Shown here: one piece after another, positions 6,401-11,622 of the stretch
How the letters are laid out: every line of letters begins with the position of its first letter
Numbering within the stretch: position 1 is the first letter of the stretch
Source of the DNA: Nitrosopumilaceae archaeon
GTDB lineage: Archaea > Thermoproteota > Nitrososphaeria > Nitrososphaerales > Nitrosopumilaceae
Assembly (NCBI GenBank): GCA_030697975.1
Contig: JAUYOQ010000038.1
Location: forward strand, 1 to 11,622
Reading direction: 5' to 3'
DNA: 11,622 nucleotides
The notes under the pieces: generated by a model
What the model was told of the DNA's origin: nothing
The model's database searches: none
What the model saw: the letters and a program-made list of their open reading frames with translations, nothing else
Position numbers and translations under genes: made by a program

Positions 6401-6763
6401 AAGATTCATGCAAGGGCAAGAGGCCAAGTCCAAATGTTAACAAAACAGCCAACAGAGGGAAGGGCAAGAGGCGGAGGATTACGATTTGGAGAAATGGAAA
6501 GAGACTGCTTAATTGCATATGGTGCATCAATGATTCTAAAAGACAGATTACTAGATGAATCCGATAAGGCTGATATTTTTGTGTGTGAGAGATGTGGTTT
6601 GGTAGCTTATCATGACGTTAAACAACGAAAATATGTTTGTAGAGTGTGTGGAGATAAAGCCAAAGTTTCTTCCGTATCAGTAGCATATGCATTCAAACTA
6701 CTATTACAAGAGATGCAAAGCCTCAACGTTGCCCCGAGATTATTGATCAAGGAGAAAGTGTAA
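3416..6763 (+). CDS. rpoB: DNA-directed RNA polymerase subunit B, unsplit (Rpo2)
   Basis: The second-largest RNA polymerase subunit, which forms one side of the active-site cleft; here one 1115-residue chain, whereas some euryarchaea split it into B'' and B'. Visible signatures are ICPSETPEGSNCG from about 453, FDGYNIEDA at 722-730 with the conserved Glu-Asp pair near the catalytic centre, GDKFASRHGQKG at 871-882, and the GR.GKPF and GGGLRFGEMERD region near the C-terminus that contacts the A subunit. A four-cysteine zinc site is complete (C1057, C1060, C1075, C1078). The ATG at 3416 is chosen because it directly follows the rpoH stop (TAACATG) and starts the typical N-terminus. An upstream ATG at 3365 would only add residues overlapping rpoH. 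The stop overlaps the rpoA ATG by one base, so the two large subunits are probably made by coupled translation. Confidence 0.97.
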   Translation: MTDSSNKRWPIIHDILKREGIARQHLNSFDEFLERGLQSIIDEVGQIEIENAEYPYKIQLGKVKLQQPRMMELDGSITHITPAEARLRNVSYSAPVMMEASVVEDGKILESRFVHIGDIPVMVRSNACILHNFSTQKLIEHGEDPNDPGGYFIINGSERVIVGLEDLSYNKIIVDKELVGGNAVFKAKVYSSIVGYRAKLELMMKNDGLIVARIPGSPVDIPVVTLMRALALESDKDIAAAVSLVDELQDELEASFEKAGDVPTSKDAIVYISKRIAPGMLEEFQIKRAETLLDWGLLPHLGKHAENRKEKAQFLGEAACKLLELKLGWLYPDDKDHYGNKVIKFAGQMLADLFRTAFRNLVRDMKYQLERSGQKRGINAVAAAIRPGIVTDKLNNAIATGNWGRGRVGVTQLLDRTNYLSTISHLRRIQSPLSRTQPNFEARDLHATHFGRICPSETPEGSNCGLVKNLALSAIISVNVPSEEIVEKLYDLGTVHFLDVKDDLRKEGTRVFVDGKLIGYYRDGDKLSESLRDLRRSSKIHPHVGISFHKSPIDGATKRLYVNCNAGRVLRPLVIIKDNKPLLTQDLIEKVSKKLLSWNDLLRMGIIELIDANEEENCYIAFDEKDAKKHTHLEIFPSAILGAGASIIPYPEHNQSPRNTYEAAMAKQSLGFSTPMMNTSTYVRQHLMLYPQTPIVTTKAMSLLGLEDRPAGQNCVVAVLPFDGYNIEDAIVLSKAAVDRGLGRTFFYRIYDAEAKQYPGGMRDNFEIPNAEDNIRGYKGEKSYRLLEEDGIVATESQVLGGDILIGKTSPPRFMEEYREFEVKGPYRRDTSIGVRPSETGVVDTVVMTQSNEGGKMYKIRVRDMRIPEIGDKFASRHGQKGVLGILAKNEDLPYTADGIIPDVLINPHAFPSRMTVGMFLESITGKAAALRGQKFDGSAFVGEKMDVARSILESAGFKHSGKEIMYDGRTGKPFPVEIFIGVVYYQKLHHMVADKIHARARGQVQMLTKQPTEGRARGGGLRFGEMERDCLIAYGASMILKDRLLDESDKADIFVCERCGLVAYHDVKQRKYVCRVCGDKAKVSSVSVAYAFKLLLQEMQSLNVAPRLLIKEKV
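6751..6756 (+). promoter_or_regulatory. Shine-Dalgarno site for rpoA within the end of rpoB
   Basis: GGAGAA, inside AAGGAGAAAG, lies 6 bases before the rpoA ATG at 6763 and within the last codons of rpoB. It is one of the clearer ribosome-binding sites in the window and would help re-initiation at the TAATG overlap. Confidence 0.55.
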
Positions 6764-9700
6764 TGTCACTTCAAACCATAAAATCAATTGACAGTATCCG
6801 ATTTTCTGTGTGGTCACCAACTGAAATTAGAAAATATTCTGTTGCAGAAATCACTGCCCCTGAAACATATGATGAGGATGGCATGGCAGTACAAGGGGGA
6901 CTAATGGATGGAAGACTAGGAACTCTAGAACCAGGACAAAAATGTCTCACATGTGGTAATACAGCTGCAAGGTGCCCTGGCCATTTTGGGCATATTGAGC
7001 TAGCAGAGCCTGTTTTGCATATTGCATTTATTGATAATATTCACAAGCTTCTATTGGCAACATGTAGATCCTGTTCGCGACTAAAAGTACCACAAGATGA
7101 ACTTAATGAATTTGAAAAGATAATGAAAAGAGAGGCAGCATACACAGTAATATCACAAAAACGAATCCCAGAAGCAATTTTAGAAAAGGCCAAAAAAGCA
7201 AAGGAATGTCCACACTGCGGAAAAACTCAATACGACTTGATTTATACAAAACCAACAATTTTTATCGAAAAAACCGAGATAGGAGAAAATAGACTACTCC
7301 CAATTACAATACGAGAACGATTTTCACAAATAATTGACGCGGATCTTAAACTTTTAGGCTATGATCCAGCAACTGCAAGGCCAGAATGGTTTATCATGCA
7401 AGCACTGCCAGTTCCACCAGTAACTGTCAGACCTTCAATCATATTAGAAACTGGAATTAGATCCGAAGATGATCTTACCCACAAAATGGTAGATATCATA
7501 AGAGTAAATCAGCGACTAAAGGAAAGCAAAGAGGCAGGAACTCCGCCACTAATTGTACAAGATCTTGTAGATTTGTTACAATATCACGTTACAACATATT
7601 TTGACAACGAAGTTTCTGGAATTCCTCAAGCCCATCACCGTTCAGGCAGGCCTCTAAAAACACTAACTCAAAGATTGAAAGGTAAAGAAGGCCGATTCCG
7701 AGGTTCACTGTCTGGAAAAAGAGTTGATTTTTCAAGCAGAACAGTAATTTCGCCTGATCCGAACCTTGACTTGTCTGAAGTAGGTGTTCCAGAGTCTATT
7801 GCAATGAAGCTAACTATTCCTGAAATTGTTACAGAATGGAATATTGGAAAATTAAAAGAACTAATTGTTAATGGACCTAATCAGTTTCCAGGCGTAAACT
7901 ATATTGTAAGACCAGACGGCGTTAAAATAAGATTAGATTTTGTCGAGGATAGAAAAACTATTGCTGATAGCATAGAGATTGGATATTTGGTTGAAAGACA
8001 TCTTTCAGACGGTGATATTGTCCTGTTCAACAGACAACCATCATTGCACCAAATGTCAATTATGGCACATTATGTAAAGGTCTTACCAGGTAAAACATTT
8101 CGATTACATCCTTCCGTATGTCCTCCTTACAACGCAGATTTTGATGGAGACGAAATGAATCTTCATGTGCCACAAAGTGAGGAAGCAAGAGCTGAAGCAA
8201 TACTTTTAATGCGAGTACAAGACCAGCTAATCTCTCCAAGATATGGGGGACCAATAATTGGTGGGCTACGAGATTTTATTACAGGCTCATATCTTCTTAC
8301 AAAAGACAGCACTACACTAACGCCACAAGAATTTGCAAATTACTCAATGTTGGGTGGTTACCAGGGAGTGCTACCAGAGCCTGCAGTAAAAGGTAAAGGG
8401 GGCCCTCTTTATACAGGAAAGCAACTATTTTCGCTCTTCCTTCCTGATGATTTTAACTATGTAATGACTTCAAAGTGGTCAAAAGGAACAAAAGGAAAAC
8501 AAAAAGATGTTGTAATAAAAAATGGTCAGCTCATCAGCGGAATTATTGATAAATCATCTATTGGCGCAGAAGAACCAGAAAGTGTTTTGCACAGAATAGC
8601 AAAAGACTATGGCAATGCACAAGCAAGAAAGTTCCTTAATTCAATTTTGATTATAGCAAAACAGTTCATTACTCACTACGGATTTAGCTACGGCTATGCT
8701 GATCTTGAGTTATCAGATAAAGTCAGACAAGAAATACTTGCAGGAATACAGGAATCATATGACAGGGTCTATGATTTTATTTCACAAGCAAAGAAAGGAA
8801 CACTGAAACTAACAAGAGGATTTTCTGCAGAAGAAGCATTAGAGGCTTATATTGTAAACGAATTAGGAAAGGCAAGAGATCGGGCTGGAAGTACTGCTGA
8901 CCAATCATTTGACGAAACAAACGCAGGTAGAATTATGGCAACTACTGGTGCAAGAGGCTCTTCACTAAATATAGGTCAGATGGCCGGTGCACTAGGCCAG
9001 CAATCAAGACGTGGTCAGAGAATAATCAAAGGTTACAGTAATCGTGCATTGCCACACTTTAAAGAAAACGATGATAATCCAGACTCTAAAGGATTTGTAA
9101 AATCAAACTATAGAGATGGCCTGTCTGCGCTGGAATTTTTCTTCCATGCTATGGGTGGACGAGAGGGGCTAGTAGACACAGCAGTTAGAACCCAGCAAAG
9201 TGGCTACATGCAACGAAGGCTTATCAACGCACTGGAGCACATTAAACTAGAATATGATGGGACTGTAAGAGATCCACACGGCCACATAATCCAATTCCTT
9301 TATGGCGAAGACGGCATTGATGTTGCAAAAAGCGATCATGGGGAGGCTTTTAATGTTAACAGGCTAATAGAATCACAAACAATTGTAGATTCTGGCAAAA
9401 AAGCAACAAAAGAAGAAATTCTTGAATTAGCTAAAAAATACACAAAAACTTTCAACTCTAGACTAACCAAAATAGTTACTGACGCGTTAACTGAATCAAA
9501 GATTAGCAGAGATGGAGTTGAAAAAGTATGTAAAAAAGGACTGGATCTTTACAACAAGGCAAAAGTTGAACCAGGACAAGCAGTAGGAATAGTTACAGCC
9601 CAGTCAATTGGTGAGCCTGGTACTCAGATGACACTGAGAACCTTCCACTTTGCAGGAATTAGAGAAAGAAACGTAACTTTAGGTCTTCCAAGATTAATAG

Positions 9701-10551
9701 AGTTGGTAGATGCACGCAAAAAACCGGTAACTCCAACAATGGACATTTACCTTGATCAAGAATCAAAAAAATCAAGAGAAAAAGCAATAGAGGTTGCTCG
9801 CAACATCCTACAAACAAAGGTCAGTGTTTTAGCTAAAGTAGAAACTGATTACTCTACTAAAATCACACTGCACTTGAATCCCACAAAACTGAAAGAAAGG
9901 GGGTGTAATGTATCTGATGTGGTTGAAGCGTTACAGTCAAACAAAAAATTCAAGCTTGATGAAAAAGGTGATGTTTTAACACTAAACTTGGCTGAAGAGT
10001 CTGATGCACCAACAGTCATAACAATTCGAAACAAAATTTTAGGAACTACTGTAAAAGGCGTTCCAGATATTGAAAGAGTAACGCTGGTTCAAAAAGATGA
10101 CGAATGGGTCATTCAGACAACTGGTTCAAACCTTGCTAAAGTTTTAGAAGTTGCAGGCATTGACAAAAAGCAAGTTAGAACAAATAATGTCTTTGAAATT
10201 GCCGGAACACTGGGAATAGAAGCTGCAAGAAATGCCCTGATTAATGAAATAAGCTCTACACTTGAGGATCAAGGACTAGAAGTTGATATCAGATACATTA
10301 TGCTAGTGTCTGATTTGATGTGTTCAAGAGGATACATGCAACAGATAGGACGCCACGGAATAGCAGGTACCAAAGAAAGCGTATTGGCACGAGCCGCATT
10401 TGAAATCACAGTACCTACAATAGCACATGCTGCATTGGCTGGAGAAATTGAAGAGCTAAAGGGAGTTACTGAAAATGTTATTGTGGGAAGCAGCATTCCA
10501 ATAGGCAGCGGAACAGTAGACCTATACATGCAAGTCTCAAAGAAGAGCTAA
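6763..10551 (+). CDS. rpoA: DNA-directed RNA polymerase subunit A, fused A' and A'' (Rpo1)
   Basis: The catalytic largest subunit of RNA polymerase. At 1262 residues it covers what most archaea encode as two genes. The A' part has a zinc site in the clamp (C61, C64, C71, H74), a second zinc site (C101, C104, C149, C152), the SGKRVDFS block at about 317-324, the magnesium-binding NADFDGDEMN at 457-466 (D459, D461, D463) and the bridge-helix region around GREG at 799-802. GEDG at 848-851 is near where A' normally ends. The A'' part has the trigger loop (AQSIGEP at 946-952, QMTLRTFH at 955-962) and a C-terminal block with DLMCSRGYMQQIGRHG. The reading frame runs through the junction with no stop or intein. 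The start overlaps the rpoB stop (TAATG) and is preceded by GGAGA. An unsplit RpoA is an established thaumarchaeal trait. Confidence 0.97.
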   Translation: MSLQTIKSIDSIRFSVWSPTEIRKYSVAEITAPETYDEDGMAVQGGLMDGRLGTLEPGQKCLTCGNTAARCPGHFGHIELAEPVLHIAFIDNIHKLLLATCRSCSRLKVPQDELNEFEKIMKREAAYTVISQKRIPEAILEKAKKAKECPHCGKTQYDLIYTKPTIFIEKTEIGENRLLPITIRERFSQIIDADLKLLGYDPATARPEWFIMQALPVPPVTVRPSIILETGIRSEDDLTHKMVDIIRVNQRLKESKEAGTPPLIVQDLVDLLQYHVTTYFDNEVSGIPQAHHRSGRPLKTLTQRLKGKEGRFRGSLSGKRVDFSSRTVISPDPNLDLSEVGVPESIAMKLTIPEIVTEWNIGKLKELIVNGPNQFPGVNYIVRPDGVKIRLDFVEDRKTIADSIEIGYLVERHLSDGDIVLFNRQPSLHQMSIMAHYVKVLPGKTFRLHPSVCPPYNADFDGDEMNLHVPQSEEARAEAILLMRVQDQLISPRYGGPIIGGLRDFITGSYLLTKDSTTLTPQEFANYSMLGGYQGVLPEPAVKGKGGPLYTGKQLFSLFLPDDFNYVMTSKWSKGTKGKQKDVVIKNGQLISGIIDKSSIGAEEPESVLHRIAKDYGNAQARKFLNSILIIAKQFITHYGFSYGYADLELSDKVRQEILAGIQESYDRVYDFISQAKKGTLKLTRGFSAEEALEAYIVNELGKARDRAGSTADQSFDETNAGRIMATTGARGSSLNIGQMAGALGQQSRRGQRIIKGYSNRALPHFKENDDNPDSKGFVKSNYRDGLSALEFFFHAMGGREGLVDTAVRTQQSGYMQRRLINALEHIKLEYDGTVRDPHGHIIQFLYGEDGIDVAKSDHGEAFNVNRLIESQTIVDSGKKATKEEILELAKKYTKTFNSRLTKIVTDALTESKISRDGVEKVCKKGLDLYNKAKVEPGQAVGIVTAQSIGEPGTQMTLRTFHFAGIRERNVTLGLPRLIELVDARKKPVTPTMDIYLDQESKKSREKAIEVARNILQTKVSVLAKVETDYSTKITLHLNPTKLKERGCNVSDVVEALQSNKKFKLDEKGDVLTLNLAEESDAPTVITIRNKILGTTVKGVPDIERVTLVQKDDEWVIQTTGSNLAKVLEVAGIDKKQVRTNNVFEIAGTLGIEAARNALINEISSTLEDQGLEVDIRYIMLVSDLMCSRGYMQQIGRHGIAGTKESVLARAAFEITVPTIAHAALAGEIEELKGVTENVIVGSSIPIGSGTVDLYMQVSKKS

Positions 10552-10583
10552 AGGACAACACATCCGTATTTTTTCAATAAATC

Positions 10584-10589
10584 TATAAA
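10584..10589 (+). promoter_or_regulatory. Possible internal promoter (TATA-like) for rpl30e
   Basis: TATAAA in the 73-bp spacer between rpoA and rpl30e is placed to start transcription near 10612, about 12 bases before the ATG. A T6 run at 10569-10574 just before it could partly end the polymerase transcript. Conserved gene order argues that read-through also occurs, so both readings are tentative. Confidence 0.35.
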
Positions 10590-10624
10590 GGTCACACTTA
10601 GAATGGGCAAATACAGGTAAAACG

Positions 10625-10936
10625 ATGAGCAAGTTACTGGAAAAAACACTAAAAGATGCAATCAAGGAACGAAAACGCATACTTGGTTCCAAACAAATCC
10701 TTGCTACGATACAAAATTCTAAACTTATAGTACTATCACAATCGATTTCACAAAACATGGAAGAAAAAATACAGAAATCGGCAAAAAAAGAAAAAATTCC
10801 AACATTAAATTTTGAAGGCTCATCAGTAGCATTAGGAAGGTTATGTGGACTACAATTTCGCGTATCAGCTATTTCATTAACATCACTAAGCGACACTAAC
10901 ATCAAATCATTACTAAAAGAAACGAAAGATAAATGA
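10625..10936 (+). CDS. rpl30e: Large-subunit ribosomal protein L30e
   Basis: A protein of the archaeal and eukaryotic L30e family (related to L7Ae), which binds kinked RNA and sits in the large ribosomal subunit. Its 103 residues match the normal family length. Visible features are the N-terminal helix (LEKTLKDAIKERKRILGSKQ), the KLIVLSQ strand at 33-39, an amphipathic helix at 44-54 and the IPTLNFEGSSVALGRLCG block at 58-75, corresponding to the family RNA-binding and loop region. In many archaea this gene lies between the large polymerase subunit genes and nusA, as here, which supports the call. The start gives the family N-terminus; only a weak AGGTAAA precedes it. Confidence 0.93.
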   Translation: MSKLLEKTLKDAIKERKRILGSKQILATIQNSKLIVLSQSISQNMEEKIQKSAKKEKIPTLNFEGSSVALGRLCGLQFRVSAISLTSLSDTNIKSLLKETKDK

Positions 10937-10970
10937 TTGAATCAAGTTTTCCAACAAATTTCTGTTATGA

Positions 10971-10980
10971 AAGTTTAAAT
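10971..10980 (+). promoter_or_regulatory. Possible internal promoter (TATA-like) for nusA-rps12
   Basis: AAGTTTAAAT in the 74-bp spacer after rpl30e is centred about 34 bases before the nusA ATG, predicting a leader of under 10 nt. No Shine-Dalgarno sequence is evident before the ATG, which fits a nearly leaderless start. Confidence 0.4.
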
Positions 10981-11010
10981 GAGAGCGGTAAAGCTTCGAG
11001 ATAAAGAACC

Positions 11011-11472
11011 ATGCCACAAACAATCAAGCTGACAACTGATCAAATGCGACTAATGTCACTATTTCAAAATGTTACTGGTGCAACAGCACGAGATTGTATC
11101 GAAGATGAAAAACAAGACAGAGTTATTTTTGTTGTAAATCAGGGTAAGATGGGGCTCGCAATAGGCAAGGGAGGCTCCCATATACGAACCTTGCAAAATA
11201 TTGTCAAAAAAAATATAGAGATAGTAGAATACTCAGACGATCCAGCAGAATTTTTAAAAAATATATTGAATTCAAAATTAGTTTCTGAAGTGAAACTGAA
11301 TAAAAGAGCAGATGGCACTATGCAAGCAATTGTATTAGTTGATCCAAGAAAGAAGGGCATTGTTGTTGGCAGAGAAGGCCGCAACGCTGAAAAAGCACGA
11401 CTTTTAGCAAAAAGATATTTCGAAATCACAAACGTCCAAATAAATAGTCCAGAAAGAATACCCGAGTTGTAG
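11011..11472 (+). CDS. nusA: Archaeal NusA-like transcription factor, two KH domains
   Basis: A short archaeal NusA homologue made only of the two KH RNA-binding domains, without the N-terminal polymerase-binding and S1 domains of bacterial NusA. The 153 residues are of typical archaeal length (roughly 140-150 or a little more). KH1 has the GKGG loop at 52-55 followed by SHIRTLQ, and KH2 has the GREG loop at 120-123 followed by RNAEKARLLAKRYF. Both GXXG loops are intact, so RNA binding should be retained. By homology it is thought to affect elongation or termination, but the archaeal role is not well defined. It is placed between rpl30e and rps12, as in many archaea; the rps12 ATG follows its stop by four bases. 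Confidence 0.93.
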   Translation: MPQTIKLTTDQMRLMSLFQNVTGATARDCIEDEKQDRVIFVVNQGKMGLAIGKGGSHIRTLQNIVKKNIEIVEYSDDPAEFLKNILNSKLVSEVKLNKRADGTMQAIVLVDPRKKGIVVGREGRNAEKARLLAKRYFEITNVQINSPERIPEL

Positions 11473-11476
11473 TTTT

Positions 11477-11622
11477 ATGGCAAAATCACCACTTGGTTTG
11501 TTTGCAGGTCGGGTTTTGAAAGCAAAACGAACACGACTACGTTGGTCTATTGGAACATACAAAAGAAGAAAACTTGGCCTGGATAGGAAAGCAAATCCTC
11601 TTGGTGGCGCACCACAAGCAAG
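11477..11622 (+). CDS. rps12: Small-subunit ribosomal protein S12, N-terminal part (cut by window end)
   Basis: The first 48 codons of the decoding-centre protein S12 (uS12, eukaryotic S23e type) are visible; the frame is open at the window edge. The sequence starts MAKSPLGLFAGRVLKAKR and continues through a very basic stretch to YKRRKLGLDRKANPLGGAPQ. This is the recognisable archaeal N-terminal extension leading to the conserved core. The full family length is about 145 residues, so roughly two thirds lies outside. The ATG is four bases after the nusA stop with no clear Shine-Dalgarno sequence, so coupled translation is likely. The rest of the str operon (rps7, then elongation factor genes) would be expected to follow. 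Confidence 0.93.
   Translation, partial: MAKSPLGLFAGRVLKAKRTRLRWSIGTYKRRKLGLDRKANPLGGAPQA

Noticed and set aside
9301..9570. Possible intein, frameshift or split point at the A'/A'' junction of RpoA
   Set aside because: The frame is continuous, with no intein blocks and no internal stop or plausible ribosome-binding site with start. It is a true fusion.
10569..10574. T6 run after rpoA as a firm terminator
   Set aside because: The run is short and isolated, and the downstream genes belong to a conserved cluster. It is mentioned only as possible partial termination.
10537..10905. Minus-strand 122-codon frame over the end of rpoA and rpl30e
   Set aside because: It is antisense to two confidently identified genes and shows no recognisable domain or start signals.

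Overview
The window comes from an archaeon, most likely an ammonia-oxidising thaumarchaeon (Nitrososphaerota) of the Nitrosopumilus/Nitrosarchaeum kind. Four things support this: the archaeal gene order rpoH-rpoB-rpoA-rpl30e-nusA-rps12; an unsplit RpoB; an RpoA that is one polypeptide rather than separate A' and A'' genes, a known trait of Thaumarchaeota; and AT-rich DNA carrying secreted proteins with the thaumarchaeal PEFG-CTERM tail. The genus is inferred, not shown.

Left part (1-2981, minus strand): a tandem array of four related secreted-protein genes, the first cut by the window edge. Each visible start encodes a signal peptide. The three complete genes end in the same 33 residues: a PEFG motif, a membrane helix and a basic tail. 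This is the architecture of archaeosortase-type substrates, so the proteins are probably exported and anchored or processed at the cell surface. The ectodomains are beta-rich and have diverged. The DNA for the tails is identical in all three genes, including silent sites, and for one gene the identity starts exactly at the Pro codon of PEFG. The 64-66 bp spacers, each with a T-rich terminator and a TATA box, are also nearly identical. The array therefore looks like a variable ectodomain joined to a constant anchor, terminator and promoter cassette kept uniform by recent duplication or gene conversion. This is the most interesting part of the window.

Middle (2982-3162): a divergent intergenic region with a TATA-like box for each direction. 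The minus-strand surface gene appears nearly leaderless. The plus-strand polymerase operon has a leader of about 60 nt with a Shine-Dalgarno-like GGGAG and a six-codon mini-ORF whose stop overlaps the rpoH start.

Right part (3163-11622, plus strand): the core transcription and translation cluster. rpoH, rpoB and rpoA are tightly coupled (a 1-nt gap, then a 1-nt overlap) and encode three RNA polymerase subunits. After short spacers with possible internal promoters come ribosomal protein L30e, the archaeal two-KH NusA-like protein, and the first 48 codons of ribosomal protein S12, cut by the window end. No RNA genes, CRISPR arrays or mobile elements were recognised. No stretch over 300 bases lacks a gene.
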